64,000 bases of DNA, taken from the NCBI GenBank assembly GCA_900143615.1, contig FREU01000002.1, positions 662,663-726,662 of the forward strand. Direction: 5' to 3'. Below, one piece after another: positions 56,901 through 64,000 of the stretch; within the stretch, counting starts at the first letter, position 1; each line of letters starts with the position of its first letter. This stretch comes from Rhodobacteraceae bacterium Alg231-30. GTDB taxonomy: Bacteria > Pseudomonadota > Alphaproteobacteria > Rhodobacterales > Rhodobacteraceae. Below the pieces are notes generated by a model. It saw only the letters and a list, made by a program, of their open reading frames with translations. It had not been told where the DNA came from and ran no database searches. A program made the position numbers and the translations under genes.

Positions 56901-57615
56901 CTGTCGCAAAACGCTTCATGGGCGGATAGAGTGCCGCGCGCACACGCGCCACATAAGGTGCAAATGCGGGGTGAGATTCAGCCGCCAGTCGCAAACCTGT
57001 GGGCGCTGGCAGGCGCAGGATCATATCCAACACCGGCCCAATCGCCGCATCCGCAGCGGTTGGGCTGTCACCAAACATAAAGTCCTTGTCCGCCAGTTTG
57101 GCCGCCAAAACCGCAAGGTCTTTGGTGAGACGCCGCGTGCGATCTTGGGGGGTAAACTGCGCGATGCCGTTGCCCATAAGGCCGTGGCGGACCAGTGTTT
57201 GTACGCCTGCGGCGACCTCGTCTCTGGCCGGGGCCGGCACGCCAGCAAAGAAGGTTTCACGCATAAGCGGCCAGCAGGTTTCGTCCAGCCAACGATCATG
57301 TACCAGGCCAAGGCGCAGACTTTCTTCGGTCATGCGCACCAGAGCATGGGAAGCCGCGCGCTCGATATCTGTCAGGCCAGCATAAAAGTCAGTGCCAAGC
57401 GCCTCGAGGTATTCCTGAATATGGTGGCTGTCAGGGATCAGCCGATCACCCAGACGCAACACCGGCACGCGGCCCAAGGGCATGGTGGAAAGGTCCTGAA
57501 TATACTCGGGCTGCCAGTCATGACCGGCCATTTCCATCAGACACATGGCCTTGACGCAGAAGGGTGAATGGCTGGGCAGATCGGCATCGCCGTGAAAGAT
57601 GATGAGATGGGTCAT
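56884..57615 (-). CDS. Glutathione S-transferase family protein
   Basis: 243 residues. Thioredoxin-fold N-terminus (MTHLIIFHGDADLPSHSPFC, cis-Pro region GRVPVLRLGDRLIPDSHHIQEYL) and an all-helical C-terminal half (SHALVRMTEESLRLGLV, DFMFGDSPTAADAAIG). The Ser/Cys near SPFCVK may be catalytic. Detoxification or thiol chemistry in the cytoplasm. It is divergent from the WYL regulator at 57697, which may control it. Its 3' end overlaps rnr. Confidence 0.87.
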   Translation of the reverse strand: MTHLIIFHGDADLPSHSPFCVKAMCLMEMAGHDWQPEYIQDLSTMPLGRVPVLRLGDRLIPDSHHIQEYLEALGTDFYAGLTDIERAASHALVRMTEESLRLGLVHDRWLDETCWPLMRETFFAGVPAPARDEVAAGVQTLVRHGLMGNGIAQFTPQDRTRRLTKDLAVLAAKLADKDFMFGDSPTAADAAIGPVLDMILRLPAPTGLRLAAESHPAFAPYVARVRAALYPPMKRFATATAAA

Positions 57616-57696
57616 AAAAACGCTCCTGTTGAATGTGGGATTTACCTAACAGGGTCTCTTGCCAATTTTTGTCAGTAGGGCGCAGTATGGTAGATC

Positions 57697-58386
57697 ATGA
57701 GTCGTACCGATCGATTGTTTAGCCTGATGCAGGCGCTGCGTAATTTGACACCTCCCGCCACGGCACAGTCTTTGGCGCAGGAAACCGGTGTGTCGGTGCG
57801 CACGATCTATCGCGATATCGACAGTTTGCGCGGTCTGGGCGCGGTGATTGATGGCGAAGCAGGGTTTGGTTTTACCCTGATTGAGGACGCGACCCTGCCG
57901 CCCTTGGGATTTGTGCCCGAAGAGATCGAAGCGCTGGTGGTTGGGCTGCGCGAAGTGATGGAAGTTGGCGACCCGTCTTTGGCGGCGGCTGCAAAATCCG
58001 CACTCAGCAAGCTAAAGGCGAGATTGCCGCATGGCCAAGCGCATCGGTTGGAGCAAGCCGTGCTGTACGCCAAACGTTTCAACCTACCACCCCCGCCGGG
58101 CATTGATGCCGGAACACTCCGTCAAGCGACGTGGGATGAGGTCACGGTTGAGTTTGCATATGCTGATGTGCAGGGCCACAAGACACGGCGCGCGGTCGAT
58201 CCGTTATCGATTGTGTTTATGCAAGAGAGCCATTGTCTGTTGGCCTATTGTCATTTGCGGTGCGATTATCGGGTATTCCGATTGGACCGGATGTCAGACA
58301 TGGAATTGACCGGCGGCTCCTTCCGTCCGCGCCGTGTGCCGATGCTGCGCGAATTTCACCTACGCCTAAAGCAGGAAAAATCGTGA
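57697..58386 (+). CDS. YafY-type HTH-WYL transcriptional regulator
   Basis: 229 residues. N-terminal HTH_11 domain (RTDRLFSLMQALRNL, SLAQETGVSVRTIYRDI), a central linker, and a C-terminal WYL domain in the form ESHCLLAYCHLRCDYRVFRLDRM. WYL domains sense small ligands or nucleic acids. It is divergent from the GST gene, 81 bases away, which is the likely target. Confidence 0.88.
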   Translation: MSRTDRLFSLMQALRNLTPPATAQSLAQETGVSVRTIYRDIDSLRGLGAVIDGEAGFGFTLIEDATLPPLGFVPEEIEALVVGLREVMEVGDPSLAAAAKSALSKLKARLPHGQAHRLEQAVLYAKRFNLPPPPGIDAGTLRQATWDEVTVEFAYADVQGHKTRRAVDPLSIVFMQESHCLLAYCHLRCDYRVFRLDRMSDMELTGGSFRPRRVPMLREFHLRLKQEKS

Positions 58387-58473
58387 TCGGCGAAACCTCG
58401 CGCATGATGACGGCAGGCTAGGTGAAAACAGGCTTTTGCGGTACACTTTTGGAAAACGAGCAGGAGCACAGGC

Positions 58474-59805
58474 ATGCGTTTGACGAGTTTTGCGGCAGGT
58501 ATTGCTGCCATTTCAACCCTTTGCGGGGCCGGATTTGTATCGGCGGCTCCGAACTCCAATGATTCAAAAAATGCGAAGACACCGCAAGTTTGGCTGGCCT
58601 CGGCGGCACCTCAGAATTCTTTGCGCCCGTCTGTGCGTCCCGCGCAGATAAAAGTCAGCAAAACAGCCGAAGATGATGACATCAGCAATCTTGGGTTTCG
58701 CGATTGGCTGGCTGAATATCGCCCCCGCGCGATGGCCGCAGGGATTTCAGCAGCAACACTGGACCTGAGCCTGTCTGGCATTCACTACAACACCAACGTC
58801 ATTCAGCGCGATCGCAACCAGTCCGAATTTAGCAAGACAATCTGGGAGTATCTCGACAGTGCTGCGTCGGATGTGCGGATTTCAAACGGGCGAGCCGCTT
58901 TGGCAAAACATGATGCCGTGCTGAGCCGGATTGAAGCGCATTACGGCGTTGAAAAAGAAGTTGTGACCGCGGTTTGGGGGCTTGAGAGCGCCTATGGCAC
59001 GTTTCGCGGATCCACACCGATCATTGAAGCCTTGGCAACCTTGGCGTTTGACGGGCGGCGCGGTGCGTTTTTTGAAACCCAGCTGACAGCGGCCCTGCAG
59101 ATCATTCAAAGCGGCGATGTGCGCCCAGAAGGAATGACCGGAAGTTGGGCGGGTGCGATGGGGCATACGCAGTTTATTCCAACATCCTACCTGTCACTGG
59201 CAGTGGATTTTGACGGCGACGGTAAACGTGACATCTGGTCGGACGATCCCACAGACGCGCTGGCGTCTACAGCAGCCTATTTGGAAAGCAACGGCTGGAC
59301 CAAGGGGCAACCTTGGGGTGTAGAAGTGCAGCTGCCGGACGGTTTTGATTATGCTTTGGCCAAGCGCGATATCCTGAAAACCCCAAGCCTGTGGGCCCAG
59401 ATGGGAGTCGTGGATATGTCTGGTAAAGCGGTGCCAAACCATGGGCAGGCCTCTGTTTTGCTGCCTGCCGGAGCGCAGGGTGTGGCCTTGATGATCTTTG
59501 ACAATTTCCGCGTGATCGAAACCTACAACACAGCGGATGCGTATGTGATTGGCGTTGGCCTGCTCAGCGACAGGATTGGTGGGGCTGGCCCGTTGCAAGG
59601 CGATTGGCCGCGTGAGGACCGCGCCTTGACCTATGCCGAGCGGATCGAGTTGCAAGAGCGGCTGACCACTGCCGGTTTTGACACGCAAAAGATCGACGGC
59701 AAGATTGGCCCGCTGACCATCGAAGCAGTGCGGCAGTATCAGCGCAGCATCGGGGCTGCGCCAGATGGCTATGCCTCGTTGCAGATCCTGAAGAAGCTGC
59801 GCTAG
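58474..59805 (+). CDS. MltB-family lytic murein transglycosylase with PG-binding domain
   Basis: 443 residues: Sec signal (MRLTSFAAGI to SAAP), low-complexity linker, then the SLT_2/MltB domain with catalytic Glu171 in VWGLESAYGTFRG and GAMGHTQFIPTSYL, FDGDGKRDIWSDD. A PG_binding_1 domain closes the protein (TTAGFDTQKIDGKIGPLTIEA-type repeat). It cleaves glycan strands to 1,6-anhydro-muropeptides in the periplasm. It is convergent with an L,D-transpeptidase four bases away, a local pair of wall enzymes. Confidence 0.93.
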   Translation: MRLTSFAAGIAAISTLCGAGFVSAAPNSNDSKNAKTPQVWLASAAPQNSLRPSVRPAQIKVSKTAEDDDISNLGFRDWLAEYRPRAMAAGISAATLDLSLSGIHYNTNVIQRDRNQSEFSKTIWEYLDSAASDVRISNGRAALAKHDAVLSRIEAHYGVEKEVVTAVWGLESAYGTFRGSTPIIEALATLAFDGRRGAFFETQLTAALQIIQSGDVRPEGMTGSWAGAMGHTQFIPTSYLSLAVDFDGDGKRDIWSDDPTDALASTAAYLESNGWTKGQPWGVEVQLPDGFDYALAKRDILKTPSLWAQMGVVDMSGKAVPNHGQASVLLPAGAQGVALMIFDNFRVIETYNTADAYVIGVGLLSDRIGGAGPLQGDWPREDRALTYAERIELQERLTTAGFDTQKIDGKIGPLTIEAVRQYQRSIGAAPDGYASLQILKKLR

Positions 59806-59809
59806 GGCG

Positions 59810-60373
59810 CTACATTACGGTGACTTTGGTTCCCAACGGCAGGATGTTGTAGAGATGTTCTACATGGGCATTCAGCATGCGGATGCAGCCGTTGGAGGAC
59901 GGCGTGCCGATGGATTGCGGCACATTGGTACCGTGGATACGGAACAACGTGTCCTGACCGTTCTGATAGAGATAGAGCGCGCGTGAGCCCAACGGGTTGT
60001 TCGGACCTCCGGGCATGCCATCCTTCCAGCGCGCATAACCGGGGTTGCGTTCGATCATCTCGGCGGTGGGGGTCCAGCGCGGCCATTCAACTTTGCGGTC
60101 AATGGTGGCATCGCCGTAAAAGTTCAGCCCTTCTTTGCCAACTGCCACGCCATAGCGGATCGCCGTACGTTCGTCCTGCATGTGATAGAGCATCAAGGCC
60201 GATAGGGTGACCACAATTTGCCCCGGTTCAAAGCCGTATTTCTTCTGAACTCTGACTTCGCGGGGTTGCAGGTGTTCCATCAACACAAACGGATCGCCTT
60301 CAGCCGCACGCACAATGCTTGGGCTTAACAGGGTTGCCGCGGTACCTGCGGCGAGAAAACTACGTCTCTTCAT
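59810..60373 (-). CDS. L,D-transpeptidase (YkuD), Tat-like signal
   Basis: 187 residues from the ATG at 60373, with AGGAG upstream. The N-terminus MKRRSFLAAG is a twin-arginine-like signal. YkuD domain with catalytic His147 (RIHGTN) and Cys163 (SSNGCIRM). It cross-links peptidoglycan (3-3) or attaches outer-membrane proteins. Convergent with the lytic transglycosylase. Confidence 0.92.
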   Translation of the reverse strand: MKRRSFLAAGTAATLLSPSIVRAAEGDPFVLMEHLQPREVRVQKKYGFEPGQIVVTLSALMLYHMQDERTAIRYGVAVGKEGLNFYGDATIDRKVEWPRWTPTAEMIERNPGYARWKDGMPGGPNNPLGSRALYLYQNGQDTLFRIHGTNVPQSIGTPSSNGCIRMLNAHVEHLYNILPLGTKVTVM

Positions 60374-60492
60374 CACTCGTCTCCTACTAGAAGATTAGTG
60401 TGACATATGACGCATCAGTCTGAATAGAGTGTGCACGCAGCTGTGATCCGGGCCATTGTAAGGCGGCAACAGCATTCAGGAGCGAAAATAGG

Positions 60493-61179
60493 CTAGCTGC
60501 GCTGTGACCAGCCCTCTTCCCAGCCTTTGATCAGCACGGCGCGGCGACCGGGGTATTTGTCAGTCAGCGTCACGAGGTTTCGCACCCGATCGGTTTTGAA
60601 ATGCCGGTAATCCTGACGCGCTTCACACCATGCGACGATGTAGCGGTTGCGATGTAGGTAGGCGATTAACAGGGGCCATATCACCCGTTCAGAATACTGC
60701 CCCCCTTGATCGCGGTAGCTCAGCGCGAGTTTGTAACGTTCGCGAATTGCGCGGCGCAGAATGGCGCCATCAAACTGTTCCGGCCTTTCAGGCTGTATCG
60801 GAAATGTTCGGGACCCGGCATCCAGGATGATCGGGCGCAGCTCGTCGGGAATGGCCTCAGACAGTTTTGACACCAGATCGCGCGCGGCACGCGCCAGCGA
60901 CGGGTCCGCCTGCGCAGCCACAAGAGATGCGCCCAAGGCAGCGGCCTCTAACTCGTCTGCGGTTAACATCAGAGGCGGCATGTCGTAGCCATCATCCAGC
61001 ACATAACCGGTGCCTGCCTCGCCTGTGACAGGGACACGTTGGGCGATGAGTTCCGCCATGTCGCGATAAAGTGTGCGCAGAGAGATCTCCAGCTCATCAG
61101 CAAGCATCCTTCCGGTGACCGGCGCGCGGGTGGCGCGCAATATCTGGATAATCTGAAACAGCCGTTCGGTGCGACGCAT
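60493..61179 (-). CDS. YafY-type HTH-WYL transcriptional regulator
   Basis: 228 residues from the ATG at 61179, with AGGAGG upstream. HTH_11 (RTERLFQIIQILRA, LADELEISLRTLYRDM) and a C-terminal WYL domain (NRYIVAWCEARQDYRHFKTDRV). It is divergent from the SRPBCC gene at 61288 and probably controls it. A second WYL regulator lies 2.8 kb upstream. Confidence 0.88.
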   Translation of the reverse strand: MRRTERLFQIIQILRATRAPVTGRMLADELEISLRTLYRDMAELIAQRVPVTGEAGTGYVLDDGYDMPPLMLTADELEAAALGASLVAAQADPSLARAARDLVSKLSEAIPDELRPIILDAGSRTFPIQPERPEQFDGAILRRAIRERYKLALSYRDQGGQYSERVIWPLLIAYLHRNRYIVAWCEARQDYRHFKTDRVRNLVTLTDKYPGRRAVLIKGWEEGWSQRS

Positions 61180-61287
61180 TTTTGCCTCCTGCTGACATAC
61201 TGCTGCCATAACGCTGTCAGCAGTGCAAGGTTATGACCGTCATCAGACAGTTTGAAACGCGACCCTTTCACAATGTTGAGGCCCAAA

Positions 61288-61749
61288 ATGATCCACCACC
61301 AGCGCTCCCTTATGATTGACGCCACACCCGAAGCCATTTGGTCAGTGTTGGGCCGGTTTATGCATATCGATGAATTTGCTCCACTAGTTTCCAAGGTTGA
61401 CGCGCTCACCTCGGGGGATGCCAATGTTGGCGCAAAACGGCGGTGCCACTTTGAGGACGGCGGCTCGGTTGTGGAAGAGGTGACGAATTGGGTGCCAAAT
61501 CGCGGCTATCGTGTGTTGCTGTCGGAAACCGACCCAATGCCGATCACACAAGCCCACGCTGAGCTGCGCATTCACCCCAAGGCTGGCGGAAATGCGGAAG
61601 TGGTCTGGAGTATGGATTACCAGATGAAATTTGGCCCCTTGGGATGGCTTTTGGGGCAGACCGTGATGAAGCGGATGATGGGCAAGGTTCTGGACGGGAA
61701 CCTACAAGGACTAGCTGCGCAAGTGCAGCGGTCCACGCAAGCGGCCTAA
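61288..61749 (+). CDS. SRPBCC-family protein
   Basis: 153 residues from the ATG at 61288, with TGAGG at good spacing. The START/Bet v1-like fold is shown by MIDATPEAIWSVLGRF, KRRCHFEDGGSVVEEV, and a long C-terminal helix (MKRMMGKVLDGNLQGLAAQV). Such proteins bind or turn over small hydrophobic molecules. It pairs with the divergent WYL regulator. Ligand unknown. Confidence 0.85.
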   Translation: MIHHQRSLMIDATPEAIWSVLGRFMHIDEFAPLVSKVDALTSGDANVGAKRRCHFEDGGSVVEEVTNWVPNRGYRVLLSETDPMPITQAHAELRIHPKAGGNAEVVWSMDYQMKFGPLGWLLGQTVMKRMMGKVLDGNLQGLAAQVQRSTQAA

Positions 61750-61751
61750 CC

Positions 61752-61786
61752 AAAAAGCCCCGCCAGAATTAGGGCGGGGCTTTTTT
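61752..61786. terminator. Bidirectional Rho-independent terminator
   Basis: AAAAAGCCCCGCC, eight-base loop, GGCGGGGCTTTTTT between the SRPBCC gene and the permease gene. Runs of A and T on both sides fit termination in both directions. Confidence 0.92.
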
Positions 61787-61811
61787 ATAGTTTCAAAGTC
61801 GATGCGCCTTT

Positions 61812-63023
61812 TTAACCTGGAGACAGGCCTCGCAGGCGCTCGGAGCGGCGACGCAGCATTTCGACTGTTGCCAGCAACAAGATAGAAATGCCGACAAGGA
61901 TTGTTGCCACCGCCAGAATGGTTGGCGAGATTTGCTCGCGCAGGCCGGTGAACATCTGCCACGGCAGGGTTTTCTGGCTGGCAGAGCCGACGAACAGCAC
62001 CACAACCACTTCGTCAAACGAGGTGATAAAGGCAAACAGGCCGCCGGAAATCACGCCGGGCAAGATCAGCGGCATCTGCACGCGGAAGAAAGTTGTGACC
62101 GGATTGGCGCCCATGTTGGCCGCGGCGCGGGTCAAGGAGTGATCAAAGCCGACCAAAGTGGCGGTCACTGTGATGATCACAAAAGGAATGCCCAAGACGG
62201 CATGCGCCAGAACAACTTTGATGTAGCCGACGAAGTTTTTGTCCAGACCCAACGTTCCCTCGAGCCAATTACCGATCTGGCTGTAGAAGAAGAACATACC
62301 AGTGGCCGAGATGATCAGCGGTACAATCATTGGCGAGATCATAATCGCCATGATCGCGCGTTTTCCCGGAACGTGGCTTTGGGACAGGCCGATGGCGGCC
62401 AAAGTGCCAAGGCTGACCGAAATCACCGTCGCAATCGGCGCAATGATCAGCGAGTTTTTGAAGGACCGCTGCCATTCGTTATTCGAGAAGAAGTCCTGAT
62501 AGTGTTTGAGCGAATAGCCTTCGGCTTTGAACTGCAGCATCTCTGGTGTGAAGGTGAAGAAATCCTCGGCGTTAAACGACAGCGGCATCACAACAAGGAT
62601 CGGCGTGATCAGGAAGACAAAGATCGCCCCACAGATCACACGGAAGCCGTAGTGCCAAAGCACCTGACCGGGTGTGAGATAGGGCAAAAGGCGTGCGCGA
62701 TAGCGGCCTTCGTAAAGCCAGTAAGTGAACCAGTAAAACAGCCAGCCGAAAATGAGCCCGAGAACAACGCCCGGGATGCCGCCTGCGAAGAAGCCGAAAC
62801 CGGCAAACAGCACGATGGAAATCCATTTTGCCATCTGCTCGTTCTTGAGCACCGCAATGTAGAAAAATCCAAGCGCGGCCACCAAAGCAGCGCCGATCAG
62901 CACGCCAAGCGTGCTTTGATCTTTGGCGGTGCCGACGAACAGGCCAAGGAGCCCGCCCGCGGCAGCAATGCAAGGTAGAACCAGCGACAGTGGCTTGCGG
63001 GATATAGGTGTGAGTGCTGCCAT
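61812..63023 (-). CDS. Polyamine-type ABC transporter permease (PotC-like) with extra N-terminal segments
   Basis: 403 residues, longer than the usual ~260-290. The BPD_transp_1 domain has the EAA loop AAANMGANPVTTFFRVQMPLILPG and PLSFNAEDFFTFTPEM typical of spermidine/putrescine-type permeases. The first ~120 residues add about four hydrophobic segments (CIAAAGGLLGLFVG, LGVLIGAALVAALGFF, GIPGVVLGLIFGWLFYWF). It lies four bases after the companion permease. Substrate likely a polyamine or similar cation, but the binding protein and ATPase are outside the window. Confidence 0.87.
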   Translation of the reverse strand: MAALTPISRKPLSLVLPCIAAAGGLLGLFVGTAKDQSTLGVLIGAALVAALGFFYIAVLKNEQMAKWISIVLFAGFGFFAGGIPGVVLGLIFGWLFYWFTYWLYEGRYRARLLPYLTPGQVLWHYGFRVICGAIFVFLITPILVVMPLSFNAEDFFTFTPEMLQFKAEGYSLKHYQDFFSNNEWQRSFKNSLIIAPIATVISVSLGTLAAIGLSQSHVPGKRAIMAIMISPMIVPLIISATGMFFFYSQIGNWLEGTLGLDKNFVGYIKVVLAHAVLGIPFVIITVTATLVGFDHSLTRAAANMGANPVTTFFRVQMPLILPGVISGGLFAFITSFDEVVVVLFVGSASQKTLPWQMFTGLREQISPTILAVATILVGISILLLATVEMLRRRSERLRGLSPG

Positions 63024-63027
63024 GATC

Positions 63028-64000
63028 TTATCCCAACTTCACATTGTCGATGCCGACGATCTTGTCATAGGCCCAATAAAGGACCAGCACGACCGCCAGA
63101 AGGATGGTGCCCAGCGCGGCCGCGAGGCCCCAGTTGAGCGAGCTGGAAATGTGATAGGCAATCCGGTTGGAAATGAAGACGCCTTTGGTGCCGCCAACAA
63201 TTTCCGGTGTGATGTAGTAGCCAATCGACAGGATGAACACGAGGATCGACCCTGCGCCGATGCCCGGTACAGACAACGGGAAATAGACCCGCCAGAAGGC
63301 TGTCCAGTTGGTTGCGCCCATCGATTTCGCTGCGCGAAGATAGGTTGGCTTGATCGTTTGCATGACGGAATACATGGGCAGGATCATGAACGGCAACAGG
63401 ATGTGCGTCATCGCAATGATAGTACCGAGCTGGTTGTTGATCATCACAAGGCGTGCGTCATCAGCCACAATGCCAAGCCAGACCAAGACTTCGTTGATCA
63501 CGCCTTGCTGTTGCAACATGACTTTCCATGCCGAGGTTCGCACCAAGAGCGAGGTCCAGAACGGCAGGAGCACAAGGATCATCAACACGTTTGCGGTGCG
63601 GGCAGGCAGATTGGCCAAGAGCCACGCCACCGGATAGCCCAGCAAAATACAGGACACCGTAATGACCATCGACATGAACAGGGTACGCTGGAACAGCTTG
63701 ATCAGGATCTGTTTGTCTTCGGGCTGCGCCTTGGCCCCTTCGACTGTGCGCTGCATGTCGATCGCGTTCAGGAAGTAGCCGTTGGTATATTTGACAGAGT
63801 GGGTTTTGATCACCTGCCAAGTTTCAACGTCACCCCATTTTTTGTCGATGTCGATGATCTTGTCTTTGAAAGGGGCATCAGCTGCAGGATCCAGCTTTTT
63901 GATCTGTCGGCCGGACTTGCGGAACAGCGACGACATACCGGTGTGTTCATAGTTCAAACGGCTGCCGAGGCGGGTGTGTTTCTTGGCCTCAATCGCGGCA
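63028..64000 (-). CDS. Polyamine-type ABC transporter permease (PotB-like), partial
   Basis: The frame continues to the window edge without a stop, so the start is not visible; a TTG at 63957 and an ATG at 63936 are internal options. The polar N-terminal part (SGRQIKKLDPAADAPFKDK) precedes about six membrane segments and the EAA loop RAAKSMGATNWTAFWRVYFPLSVPG. It pairs with the PotC-like permease four bases downstream to form the channel of the importer. Confidence 0.85.
   Translation of the reverse strand, partial: AAIEAKKHTRLGSRLNYEHTGMSSLFRKSGRQIKKLDPAADAPFKDKIIDIDKKWGDVETWQVIKTHSVKYTNGYFLNAIDMQRTVEGAKAQPEDKQILIKLFQRTLFMSMVITVSCILLGYPVAWLLANLPARTANVLMILVLLPFWTSLLVRTSAWKVMLQQQGVINEVLVWLGIVADDARLVMINNQLGTIIAMTHILLPFMILPMYSVMQTIKPTYLRAAKSMGATNWTAFWRVYFPLSVPGIGAGSILVFILSIGYYITPEIVGGTKGVFISNRIAYHISSSLNWGLAAALGTILLAVVLVLYWAYDKIVGIDNVKLG

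Noticed and set aside
61932..62978. 348-codon open frame opposite the PotC-like permease
   Set aside because: Charged repeat-like translation typical of the antisense of a membrane protein.

Overview
The window looks like chromosomal DNA of a marine Roseobacter-type member of the Rhodobacteraceae (Alphaproteobacteria). This rests on gene content and family resemblance, not on a marker gene: a Tat-exported PhoX phosphatase, several Hint-domain proteins (two with a choice-of-anchor L-like front), an IalB-type protein, an R. etli-type asparaginase, and dapD, dapE, serA, serC, serB, rlmN and rnr. I saw no rRNA, tRNA, CRISPR array, insertion sequence or prophage.

Layout. 1-4.6 kb: end of a polysaccharide operon (oxidoreductase end, epimerase, GT4 and GT2 glycosyltransferases, translationally coupled), then a tyrosine-kinase-like P-loop protein whose Walker A has lost its lysine. 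4.8-22.4 kb: the most unusual part. A six-gene minus-strand operon (HtrA-like protease, response regulator, histidine kinase, patatin lipoprotein, caspase-like protease, chymotrypsin-fold zymogen) is divergent from a three-gene plus-strand operon (small secreted protein, second caspase-like protease, TPR-CHAT protease). A second copy of the small secreted protein lies at the far end, and a class III cyclase and a peptidoglycan-binding lipase follow. Nearly every effector carries an export signal, so this looks like an extracytoplasmic cascade of proteases and a lipase with its own two-component switch. 23-34 kb: a cysteine-synthase-like enzyme, two large sensor kinases, a beta-propeller/cytochrome c fusion, PhoX and a calcineurin-type phosphatase. 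34-39.4 kb: all three serine-biosynthesis genes (serC-serA and serB) around an L-lactate dehydrogenase. 39-54.6 kb: housekeeping genes (asparaginase, rlmN, LOG-family hydrolase, dapD, dapE) mixed with four Hint-domain proteins. 54.6-61.8 kb: rnr, glutathione transferase, two WYL regulators, a lytic transglycosylase and an L,D-transpeptidase. 61.8-64 kb: two permeases of a polyamine-type ABC importer, the second running off the edge.

How the parts may work together. In the 4.8-22.4 kb locus two metacaspase-type enzymes keep the His/Cys dyad and the Asp two residues before Cys that is linked to cleavage after Arg/Lys. The neighbouring zymogen would be activated by cleavage after a Lys (K61 before VIGG), so a caspase-to-trypsin cascade is a direct, testable idea. 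The cascade is inference; the motifs, export signals and gene order are read from the sequence. Start codons were reassigned where a Shine-Dalgarno sequence, signal peptide or family length favoured an internal start.
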